From: JBHIYN01 sp041984235
Lineage (GTDB): Bacteria > Pseudomonadota > Gammaproteobacteria > Ga0077536
Reading direction: 5' to 3'
DNA length: 64,000 bases
Assembly (NCBI GenBank): GCA_041984235.1
Contig: JBHIYN010000007.1
Span: 186,001 to 250,000, forward strand
How positions within the stretch are numbered: the stretch's first letter is position 1; every line of letters starts with the position of its first letter. Made by a program: the position numbers and the translations under genes. A model generated the notes under the pieces. It was not told the DNA's origin and searched no databases. It saw nothing but the letters and a program-made list of their open reading frames with translations. Positions 17,744-25,460 of the stretch are shown here, one piece after another.

Positions 17744-18964
17744 TCAGCTCAGCATGCGGTGGGTCGGCGCGCAGGCCGCCGCGATCGGAATGCCGTGCGT
17801 GCAGGCGTCACGGCAGGGTGCGCCCGAGCACGACAGGCAGGCCGCGGCATTGGTGTCGATGCGGGCATACTCCTCGCGCGCGAAGGGGATGTCACCGTAG
17901 TCGGTGGCGTACATGCGTGTACGCAGCACGTCGGCAATCTGCACACCGTAGGGGCAGGCTCCGCTGCAGTCATCGCAGGCATGGCGGCAATAGGTCGCGC
18001 CGTTGAGCGCGGCGTAGCGCACCAGCAGGTCGAGGTCGCCGGCGGCAAGCTCGCGCGCACCGGAGGCGCCGAGGTATTCGTCGATGTCGGCCGTGCTGGT
18101 CATGGAGATGATCAGCGCGTCGACGTCGTCGTTCGACAGCACCCAGCGGAACGCCGCCTGGGCAAAGGTCGCGCCGCCCGTCTCGAACGGGCGCAGGTCG
18201 TTCAGCCGGGCGCCCATCAGGGTTTTCATCGCCACCACGCCGACCTTGCGCGCCTTGGCCCTGGCCAGCACGCGCGGCAGGTCGGGCTGGTTGGCGACGA
18301 AGTTGAACGACTTCGTGAAGCGCTCGTAGAAGGCCGGGTCCTGGCCGAAGTTGTAGGCGCACAGGATGACGTCGACGAGATCTTCGTCGAGCGCGTAGTC
18401 GAGGCAGGGAATGAGCCGGCCGGCATGCCCGGACATGCCGACGAAACGGATCTTGCCGGCACGCCGGGCGTCGTCGACGAAGGCCTGCCATTCCGGGCTG
18501 CGCATGCGCTCGACGTCGTTGACCGCGTGGTTCATGTAGATGTCGATGTAGTCGGTGCGCAGGCGGCGCAGCGATTCGTCGAGCTGGGCCATGAACTCGG
18601 CCTTGCGCCACGATGCCGTGCCCTCGACCTTGGATACCAGCACGACCTGCTGGCGCATGCCCGCCAGCACCCGGCCGAGCACCGTCTCCGAGGCGCCGCC
18701 GGTATAGCCGTGCGCGGAGTCGAAGTAGTTGATGCCGCGGTCCAGCGCATGGCGCACCAGTTCGTCCTCGCCTTCGCGCAGGCGGCTGCTGCCGAAGGAG
18801 ATATCGGAGATCTTGAGGCCGGTGCGGCCAAGCTCACGGTAGGCGCGCACGCGCGGGCCGTAGCGGCCCTCGCGCGCCAGCCCCGTACCCGGCAGGCCCG
18901 CGCCCGCGGCGACGGTGAGCTTGAGAAAACGGCGCCGGCTGGCTCCTGCGCTGTCGCCCATCAT
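17744..18964 (-). CDS. Tat-exported aldo/keto reductase with C-terminal 4Fe-4S ferredoxin domain
   Basis: A 406-residue protein starting at ATG 18964 or the adjacent ATG 18961; GGGAG lies just upstream. A Tat-like signal (SRRRFLKLTVAAGAG) precedes a TIM-barrel aldo/keto reductase: YRELGRTGLKISDISFGSSRL, then the catalytic region INYFDSAHGYTGG, then VLVSKVEG. The last ~80 residues hold two cysteine clusters, CRHACDDCSGACPYG and CLSCSGAPCRDAC, consistent with iron-sulfur binding. Export together with a folded Fe-S domain fits Tat. The substrate is unknown. It is upstream of the RoxA-like cytochrome on the same strand (255-bp gap), so co-regulation is possible but not shown. Confidence 0.82.
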   Translation of the reverse strand: MMGDSAGASRRRFLKLTVAAGAGLPGTGLAREGRYGPRVRAYRELGRTGLKISDISFGSSRLREGEDELVRHALDRGINYFDSAHGYTGGASETVLGRVLAGMRQQVVLVSKVEGTASWRKAEFMAQLDESLRRLRTDYIDIYMNHAVNDVERMRSPEWQAFVDDARRAGKIRFVGMSGHAGRLIPCLDYALDEDLVDVILCAYNFGQDPAFYERFTKSFNFVANQPDLPRVLARAKARKVGVVAMKTLMGARLNDLRPFETGGATFAQAAFRWVLSNDDVDALIISMTSTADIDEYLGASGARELAAGDLDLLVRYAALNGATYCRHACDDCSGACPYGVQIADVLRTRMYATDYGDIPFAREEYARIDTNAAACLSCSGAPCRDACTHGIPIAAACAPTHRMLS

Positions 18965-19231
18965 GGATCTCCCGCAAGGTGTCTGATGTCCTGAGTATAG
19001 AGCGTCCCCGGCACGCACAGGTGGCGGTGTCCCCGGCAACCGGTAGACGCGGCTTGCCGGCCGCTCCCGTGACCGCGCCACCGGTGCGAAATGTCACTGC
19101 TCACAGCCACCCGCTACGGGATGCTGGGGCAACATCCGCACCTGCCGACGAGCGGCCGGCGCGGCGCTTGTGCCGCACGCCACCGGCGCGCACCCTACCA
19201 GGGTACCCGCGATCGCAGGAGGAACACCGAC

Positions 19232-21208
19232 ATGCCCAGGATCTCCGACCTCTTCATCGAAGGCATAGAGCGCGCCGAGCGCCGCTTCCAGGGGCGTCGC
19301 GCGCAGCGCGAGCGCAACCTCGAGAGCCTGCACGCCCACGGCGACTGGCGCGAGTTCGAAAGCCCGCAACGCGTGCATCACCGGCTGTGCTCGCTCAACC
19401 TGCAGCCCATTGCGGCCGAGTTGATGGGCTCGCCGGACCCGGTACGGGTCGAATCGGCGCGGCGCAGGAATACCGAGGTCAGCCTGCTCGAACGCATTCT
19501 CGAGGAGAGCGATCTGATCGCCTCGCGCTACCTGCACGCCGGCAGCGCGGCGGCCGGCTGTGTCGGGCGCGTGCTGATCAGGAACGGTCACCAGATCACC
19601 GGTTACGGCACCGGCTTCATGGTCTCACCCGAGCTCATGCTGACCAATAACCACGTGCTGAAGAGCGCGCGGCGCGCCGCCGACAGTACCTTCCAGCTCG
19701 ACTACTACGAGCGGCGTGACGGCCAGCTGGGGCCGAGCCACGTCCTGCATCTCGACCCGGAACGCTTCTTTCTCACCGACCGCGACCTCGACTTCACGCT
19801 GGTGGCGGTACGCGATCCGCTCGGCGTGCTCGCCGGCCGGCGACCGATCCGCCTGATCGCCGAGTCCGGCAAGGCCCTTATCGGCGAACCGGTCAACATC
19901 ATCCAGCATCCCGCCGGCCGCCCGCAGGAAGTCGCACTGACCAATAACCGGGTGGTCGACATCGTCGACGCCTTCCTGCATTACACCACCGATACCGAGC
20001 CCGGCTCGTCCGGATCGCCGGTGCTCAACGGCCAGTGGGAGCTCGCCGCCCTGCACCACAGCGGCGTGCCGCAGCGCGATGGGCAGGATCGCATCCTGCT
20101 GCGTGACGGCAGCGTGTGGGACGGCGGCATGGCGACCGCCGGGCTGATCAACTGGGTCGCCAACGAGGGCGTCCGCATCAGCGCCATCGTGCGCTTCGTG
20201 CGCGAGGCGCTGGCCGACGCGCCGGAGTGGCTCGCGCTGTTCGAGCAGGCCACCAGCGGCGATGGCGTGATCGCGGCGGGCAGCCCGCCGCCGGCCGCGA
20301 GCGGCCGCATCACCGCCCCCGCGGGCGGCGGCGTGGGCCTGAGCACCGCCGCGCCGGAAGCCGACGATGCCGCGCTGGATCGCCTCACGCCTACCGAAAT
20401 CGAGGCGCTGCACGCCGAGCTCGAACGCGACGAAGCCGATCTCACGGCCGAGTCGGCCGGCGGCGTGGCGCTCGTGGCCGAAGGCGATTCCTGGTTCGAT
20501 TACCGGCCGGCGGGGCTCGACATCATCTACTACCTGCGCAGCCATTTCGGGCACCGCATCCGCACCGTGGCCGATGCCGGCGACACCCTCGACAACATGG
20601 CCTGGGGCACGGAGTACAACCGCCGCTGGAAGCCCGACAAGCCGCCGCTGCAGCGTACGCTGGAAGCGGTGCGTGAACACCAGCCGCGTGTCGTGCTGCT
20701 CTCCGGCGGCGGCAACGACGTCGCCGGCGACGAGTTGTTCCAGTTACTGAACCACCGCGACTCGGGGCTGCCGCCGCTGCGCGAGGACTTCGCGCGGTAC
20801 CTGATCGGGACCTATTACCGCGCGGCGTTCACCGAGATCATGCGCAGGATCTGGGAGGTCGATGCGAACATCCAGTTCATCACCCACGGCTACGGTCACC
20901 CGGTGCCGGACGGGCGCGCGGTGATCAACGTGCTCGGCTTCCGCTTCGGCGGTCCCTGGTTGCGCCCGGCGCTGACCGCCAAGGGCTATACCGACGCCAC
21001 CGAAAGACGCGAGATCGTGGAGGACCTGGTCAACCGCCTGAACGACATGCTCGCCGGTCTCGCCGCCGGCGACGCGCGCGTACACTACCTCGACCTGCGT
21101 CCCGTCATCGGCTACGCCGACTGGGTCAACGAGCTGCACCTGCGCAATACCGCCTACAAACGCGTCGCGGCGGTGTTCGACCGGCGCATTCGCGACATCG
21201 TGGCCTGA
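19232..21208 (+). CDS. Trypsin-like serine protease fused to an SGNH/GDSL hydrolase
   Basis: A 658-residue protein starting at ATG 19232 with aggagga upstream; the frame extends further without a start context. There is no signal peptide, so it may be cytoplasmic. Residues ~105-325 form a chymotrypsin-fold protease: TGFMVSPELMLTNNHVL (His141), DRDLDFTLVAV (Asp185 or Asp187) and EPGSSGSPV (Ser260), close to V8/HtrA-like peptidases. After a low-complexity Gly/Ala/Pro linker (~345-380) comes an SGNH hydrolase: block I LVAEGDSWFDY (Ser420), block III SGGGNDVAGDE (Asn495) and a late NELHLRNTAYKRVA (His636; the usual Asp at -3 is Asn). Both active sites look intact. I do not know a characterised protein with this architecture. 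Confidence 0.82.
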   Translation: MPRISDLFIEGIERAERRFQGRRAQRERNLESLHAHGDWREFESPQRVHHRLCSLNLQPIAAELMGSPDPVRVESARRRNTEVSLLERILEESDLIASRYLHAGSAAAGCVGRVLIRNGHQITGYGTGFMVSPELMLTNNHVLKSARRAADSTFQLDYYERRDGQLGPSHVLHLDPERFFLTDRDLDFTLVAVRDPLGVLAGRRPIRLIAESGKALIGEPVNIIQHPAGRPQEVALTNNRVVDIVDAFLHYTTDTEPGSSGSPVLNGQWELAALHHSGVPQRDGQDRILLRDGSVWDGGMATAGLINWVANEGVRISAIVRFVREALADAPEWLALFEQATSGDGVIAAGSPPPAASGRITAPAGGGVGLSTAAPEADDAALDRLTPTEIEALHAELERDEADLTAESAGGVALVAEGDSWFDYRPAGLDIIYYLRSHFGHRIRTVADAGDTLDNMAWGTEYNRRWKPDKPPLQRTLEAVREHQPRVVLLSGGGNDVAGDELFQLLNHRDSGLPPLREDFARYLIGTYYRAAFTEIMRRIWEVDANIQFITHGYGHPVPDGRAVINVLGFRFGGPWLRPALTAKGYTDATERREIVEDLVNRLNDMLAGLAAGDARVHYLDLRPVIGYADWVNELHLRNTAYKRVAAVFDRRIRDIVA

Positions 21209-21247
21209 GCGCGGGCCCGGCCGCACGGTGCCCGCAACCTAGAGGGA

Positions 21248-21277
21248 CCCCGGCCCCGCGCGCGGCGGGAGCCGGGG
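21248..21277. terminator. Hairpin between convergent genes
   Basis: A 7-bp stem CCCCGGC (21248-21254) pairs with GCCGGGG (21271-21277) across a GC-rich loop. It sits between the convergent protease-SGNH gene and the flavin oxidoreductase gene, so it could serve both. There is no clear T-tract. Confidence 0.45.
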
Positions 21278-21299
21278 CACCATGAACGAACCCTCGCGA

Positions 21300-22445
21300 T
21301 CAGGCCGCCTGCGCGACCCCGATCGGCTGCGGATTGAGTGCCTGCAGGGCCGGCAGCACCTCGCGCGCAAACAGGCGCATGCTCTTCTCGGCCACGTCCT
21401 GGGCCATGCTGCCGTAGCGGAAGATGAACATGATCTCGTCGGTGCCGAAAGTCTCGGCGAGCTCGCTGGCGCGCTTGATGGTCTGCTCCGGCGTGCCCCA
21501 CGGGTGGGAGTCGACGAAGCCGCGCAGGAAGGGCGTCGGATCGGCGCGCAGGGCCTTCTGCATCTCGCCGTAGGACTCGTAGCCCTTGATCGCGCCGAGG
21601 TGGTCACCGAGCAGCTCGTAATGGCGCAGGGCCGATTCCGCGTACTCCACCATGTATTGCTCCGCGCCGGCCCTGGCTTCGGCCTCGGTCTCGGCGACGT
21701 AGGTCCACAGGGCAAGCTTGCACATGTTGGGTGCGTGACCGGCGGCCTGGTGCAGCTCGGCGTACTTGCGCGCGGTCTCCAGCGACAGCCCGAGGCTGGT
21801 GGTCGGAATGACCAGCGGGCGCACGTTGTGCTTGGCGATGATCTCGACCGTCTCGCTGGTACCGCCGGCACACCACAGGTTGGCCGACAGATCGCGGTCC
21901 GGCTGCGGCCGCAGGCGCAGGCCGTGGATGTTGTAGTGCTCGCCGTCGAACTCGCACTGGCCGGTGGCCAGCAATTGCTGCAGCACCTGCAACGACTCGT
22001 CGAAGCGCACCCGCGCCTCACCCTGGTCGATGTTGAGGCCCTCGTACTCGCGCCGTCCCAGGCCGCGGCCGACGCCGCAGATGATCTCGCGATCGGGCCC
22101 GAGGAAGGCGTCGAGCATGTTGACGTCCTCGGCCACGCGCACCGGGTTGTGCCACGGCAGCACCGTGACCATGGTGCCGAGATCGACGCGTTCGGTGATG
22201 CCGGCGATGTAGGTCAGGTACTGCAGCGGATTGGTGACCATGGTGTACGGCGTGAAGTGATGCTCGATGGTCCACAGCGCGTCGAAGCCGGTCTCGTCGG
22301 CGATGCGCGCGATGTTGATCTCCTCGTTGAAGATCTCGCGATCCGACTTCGCCGGCCGCGCCGCGACCTGCTCACCGCGCTCCTCGGCCTCGTAGCGATC
22401 CCAGTCGCCATAGTTCTGGTTGAATATCGTTGCCCCTACTCTCAT
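21300..22445 (-). CDS. LLM-class (luciferase-like) flavin-dependent oxidoreductase
   Basis: A 381-residue TIM-barrel flavoprotein. Family signatures are FDALWTIEHHFTPYTMV, RVDLGTMVTVLPWHNPVRVAED and GRGLGRREYEGL. Such enzymes are often F420- or FMNH2-dependent monooxygenases or reductases acting on ketones, terpenoids or sulfur compounds. The ATG is preceded by a strong aggagg. The TetR gene ends 25 bp upstream on the same strand, so the pair forms an operon, and the catabolic HyuA/HyuB/alcohol dehydrogenase genes lie further upstream. The C-terminal half aligns with bacterial luciferase alpha-like proteins. The substrate is not predictable here. Confidence 0.85.
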   Translation of the reverse strand: MRVGATIFNQNYGDWDRYEAEERGEQVAARPAKSDREIFNEEINIARIADETGFDALWTIEHHFTPYTMVTNPLQYLTYIAGITERVDLGTMVTVLPWHNPVRVAEDVNMLDAFLGPDREIICGVGRGLGRREYEGLNIDQGEARVRFDESLQVLQQLLATGQCEFDGEHYNIHGLRLRPQPDRDLSANLWCAGGTSETVEIIAKHNVRPLVIPTTSLGLSLETARKYAELHQAAGHAPNMCKLALWTYVAETEAEARAGAEQYMVEYAESALRHYELLGDHLGAIKGYESYGEMQKALRADPTPFLRGFVDSHPWGTPEQTIKRASELAETFGTDEIMFIFRYGSMAQDVAEKSMRLFAREVLPALQALNPQPIGVAQAA

Positions 22446-22470
22446 GTTGACCTCCTGTTGCCGCTCCTGA

Positions 22471-23175
22471 TCAGGCGGCGGTGGTGTGTGACTCGGAAGA
22501 AGATTCGGGCGCCGCGCCGGGCGCGGCGAGTTGACGTGGCAGACGTTCGGCCGCGGCCTCTAGGCGCGCGACGAGCTGCGGCCTGGCGGCGTCGGCGACG
22601 CAGGCCTGCACCAGCAGCGTGGAGCCGTACAGGCTCTGCGCGACGAAGCCGGCGTCGTCCAGCTCGCCGTGGATCCAGAGCTCGACCGTGCCGATGAAGG
22701 TGATCAGCAGCTGGCGCGCGAGAATGTCGACGTCGACCCCCGGCGCCAGCAGGCCGGCGTCGCTGGCGGCCTCGACGTTGCGCGTCCAGCGTTCCAGGCT
22801 GCGTGCCATCAGGCGCGGGCGGTGCTCGGGATCGGGCACGCCGAGCAGGTGCTGCAGTAGCGGCCGGAAGAAGTGCGCGTCACCGGTGTAGTCACGCGCC
22901 GCGATGCCGGCGAGGCTGAAGACGTCCTCGCTGGCGCCGTCCGCGGACTCGCTATCGTCGGCGCGGCCGAGGCGTTCCAGCGAGTCGTCGAGCAACGCGT
23001 AGAGGATGCCGCTCTTGGAGCCGAACAGGTTGTACGGCGTGACCAGGCTGACCTCGGCGTCCTCGGCGAGCTGGCGCATGGAGAAATCGGTGCTGCCGTT
23101 GCTGCGCACCAGCGCCCGCGCGGCATCGAGAATCTGCCGGCGTCGGCGTGATTTCTGTTTCTCGCGCAGGCCCAT
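22471..23175 (-). CDS. TetR-family transcriptional regulator
   Basis: A 234-residue protein. The N-terminal HTH is RRRQILDAARALVRSNGSTDFSMRQLAEDAEVSLVTPYNLFGSKSGIL, a standard TetR DNA-binding domain with the variant PYNLFGSK in the recognition helix. The C-terminal ligand domain is helical and ends in a Ser/Glu/His/Thr-rich tail. It is co-directional with the flavin oxidoreductase 25 bp downstream. A 13-bp palindrome in its own upstream region (23198-23210) is a plausible autoregulatory operator. The likely inducer is an intermediate of the neighbouring pathway, but which one is unknown. Confidence 0.88.
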   Translation of the reverse strand: MGLREKQKSRRRRQILDAARALVRSNGSTDFSMRQLAEDAEVSLVTPYNLFGSKSGILYALLDDSLERLGRADDSESADGASEDVFSLAGIAARDYTGDAHFFRPLLQHLLGVPDPEHRPRLMARSLERWTRNVEAASDAGLLAPGVDVDILARQLLITFIGTVELWIHGELDDAGFVAQSLYGSTLLVQACVADAARPQLVARLEAAAERLPRQLAAPGAAPESSSESHTTAA

Positions 23176-23197
23176 GCGCTCCCCCTGGCCCGTCGGC

Positions 23198-23210
23198 GCG
23201 TTTTAAACGC
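23198..23210. promoter_or_regulatory. Palindrome upstream of the TetR gene (candidate operator)
   Basis: GCGTTTTAAACGC is a perfect 13-bp palindrome around a central T, 23 bp upstream of the TetR start. An AT-rich TATATA stretch directly beyond it (on the minus strand, upstream) can serve as a -10. The position fits autorepression of the TetR-LLM operon. Confidence 0.5.
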
Positions 23211-23287
23211 CGTAAAAATATATAACGCATTATGATTTGTGCGCAGGGCCAATGCAAGGCATCGCCACGACCGGCCGAATGCTGCGC

Positions 23288-25459
23288 CTAGACGCGGCTG
23301 GAGCGCAGCACGATGGGACCGGCCGGATCCGCCTCGCGCGCCTGCGAGACGAGGCACTGCTGGCACTTCACCACCCGGAACCAGCCGCCTTCGGACAGCA
23401 CCGGGTAGGCGGCGAGCGCGGCCGCACCGCAGGCGGTGCAGGCGCCGGCCACGGCCTCACGACGCACGGCGACGGGCGCGGCATCGGCGACGGCCGGGTC
23501 CGGCGGCGTGGCCTGGCGGGCGGCACGCGGCGCGGTGCGCAGCCGCGCGGTCTGCGCCTCGTCGACCGCCAGGCCCTCGGGATCCGTGGCCGGGTCGCCG
23601 ACGATGACGACGCCGTAGTCACGCCGCGCGCCGGCCACGCTGACGTACTCGTCGCGCACGTCGCGCAGCACCGCCTGCGGGTCGCGCGCATACGGATCGC
23701 CCCAGCCGCCACCGCCATTGGTGCGCCAGCGCAGCACCGCGCCGCGCGGCATGCGCCATACCGGCTCGCGGCCGAAAAAGGCGAACTCGCCCTCACCATC
23801 GGGGCGACCGCTGGCCGCATCGACGCGGCCGGCGACGGCGACGACGTCGTCGAAATCGTCCGCCGGAGGCACCGGCCCCGTGCCGGCCGCGTCCGCCTGC
23901 TCGTGCGCGCACAGCCACCATGCGCCGCCGGCCGCACCGTCGCCGCCGCCGCACACACCGCTGCCGCTCGGCGTGCGGAAATGCAGGGGCACCAGATGAT
24001 GATTGCCGGGGCTCAGGAACAGCGACTGCTTGACCAGCCCGGCACCGCCGCGGTGGCGGCCCGGGCCAGCCGTGTCGGCGAGGTACTCGCGATCGGTGAC
24101 CAGTGCCGGCACGCGCGGCTCGATCTCCTCCACCGACGGCATGATCATGTTGAGCATCGCCAGCCCGCAGTGGTTGTTGCCGTCGCCGGCATCGGTCGCG
24201 CCCCAGGCGCCGTACTGCGCCTCGAGCTCGGCGGCGCTGAACCAGGACGAGCCGTCGGCGTTGCGCCCTTCCCCGGTATGCAGGTTGGTCGAGCCGTAGG
24301 CGCCGCCGATGGCGCGCGCGCCGAGCGGGATCGCCAGCGCGCGCAGCATGGCGTTGACCAGCGCGGACTGCACCTCGAAGTAGAACATCACCGCGGCGTC
24401 GGGCTCGGCGCTGGTGATGCTGCCCGGCGGAATGACGACGTCGATGTCGCGGTACAGGCCCGAGGTGAAGGGCGTGTGCGGATCCAGCACCAGCTTGACC
24501 GCCAGTGCGACCGCGGTCTGGGCATCGAGCGCGGTGGCATTGAGCGCGGTGCCGGCCTGCACCGAGCTGCCGCCGAGGTCGACCTCGAGATGCGCGCCCT
24601 GCTTGCGCACCGTCACCTGCAGCTTGTAGGCGGTGTCGGCCGAGCGGCCGTCGCTGTCGACCCGGTCCTCGCCCTCCCAGCAGCCGTCCGGCAGGGTGCG
24701 GATGGCGTTGCGCATGGCGGCGGCCGCGGCGTCGACGGTGTAGCGCATCGCGCCCGACCAGGCCGCCATGCCGTAGCGTTCGATGCTCTCGACCAGCAGC
24801 CGCTCGCCGAGCGCGCAGCAGGCGCGGATGGTGTGGAAGTCCGGCAGCAGGGTGTCCCCGAAGCGGGTGTTGTCGACGATCGTGCGCATCACCTCCCGCA
24901 CCGGTTCGTCACGGTGGAAGAGGCGCTGCGGGCTCATCACCAGGCCGTTCTCGTAGACGTTCGATTTCAGCAGGGCGAAGCCGCCCGGCACCGTGCCGCC
25001 CATGTCGAGCTGGTGCGCGCGGATGACGACGAAGCCGGCCACGGTGGCGCCATGGAACACCGGCCGGATGAAGCACATGTCGTTGACGTGGTTGCCGACC
25101 CGGAACGGGTCGTTGCAGATCAGCAGGTCGCCGGGCTCGAGGCGTTCGAGGCCGAATTCCAGCACCGTGGTGCGCACGCCGGTCGACAGCGAGCCGAGGA
25201 AGATCACGTTGCCCTTGTTGACCGCGGTCAGCGGGAAACCCTGCTCCGGCGCGCCGAGCACGGCGCCGACGAAATCCTGCGAGAAGGTGATGATGGGCGA
25301 GAAAGCGCGCTGCAGCAGCGCGGTGCAGATGTGCTCCGCGACGTAACGCGCGCGGTTCGCGAGCACCTCGCAGGTGAAGCGCCCGGCGCCGTAGCGGGCC
25401 GCGAAGTCGTCCTCGGACAGGTCGCGCAGGTCGGGCCCGGCGGATTCGCGCTCGCCCAT
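23288..25459 (-). CDS. HyuB-type hydantoinase B/oxoprolinase subunit with C-terminal zinc-ribbon-like domain
   Basis: A 723-residue protein. The HyuB domain spans about residues 20-560, with typical segments AFSPIITFSQDFVGAVL, GDLLICNDPFRVGNHVNDMCFIRPVFH and GGAYGSTNLHTGEG. The last ~60 residues contain CTACGAAALAAYPV followed by VKCQQC, a CxxC-x(n)-CxxC pattern like a zinc ribbon. HyuB pairs with HyuA in ATP-dependent hydantoinases, 5-oxoprolinases and acetone/acetophenone carboxylases, and the last group has a small cysteine-rich subunit. Fusion of such a ribbon here may favour a carboxylase reading; this is inference. The start lies directly after the HyuA stop. Confidence 0.8.
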   Translation of the reverse strand: MGERESAGPDLRDLSEDDFAARYGAGRFTCEVLANRARYVAEHICTALLQRAFSPIITFSQDFVGAVLGAPEQGFPLTAVNKGNVIFLGSLSTGVRTTVLEFGLERLEPGDLLICNDPFRVGNHVNDMCFIRPVFHGATVAGFVVIRAHQLDMGGTVPGGFALLKSNVYENGLVMSPQRLFHRDEPVREVMRTIVDNTRFGDTLLPDFHTIRACCALGERLLVESIERYGMAAWSGAMRYTVDAAAAAMRNAIRTLPDGCWEGEDRVDSDGRSADTAYKLQVTVRKQGAHLEVDLGGSSVQAGTALNATALDAQTAVALAVKLVLDPHTPFTSGLYRDIDVVIPPGSITSAEPDAAVMFYFEVQSALVNAMLRALAIPLGARAIGGAYGSTNLHTGEGRNADGSSWFSAAELEAQYGAWGATDAGDGNNHCGLAMLNMIMPSVEEIEPRVPALVTDREYLADTAGPGRHRGGAGLVKQSLFLSPGNHHLVPLHFRTPSGSGVCGGGDGAAGGAWWLCAHEQADAAGTGPVPPADDFDDVVAVAGRVDAASGRPDGEGEFAFFGREPVWRMPRGAVLRWRTNGGGGWGDPYARDPQAVLRDVRDEYVSVAGARRDYGVVIVGDPATDPEGLAVDEAQTARLRTAPRAARQATPPDPAVADAAPVAVRREAVAGACTACGAAALAAYPVLSEGGWFRVVKCQQCLVSQAREADPAGPIVLRSSRV

Positions 25460-25460
25460 C

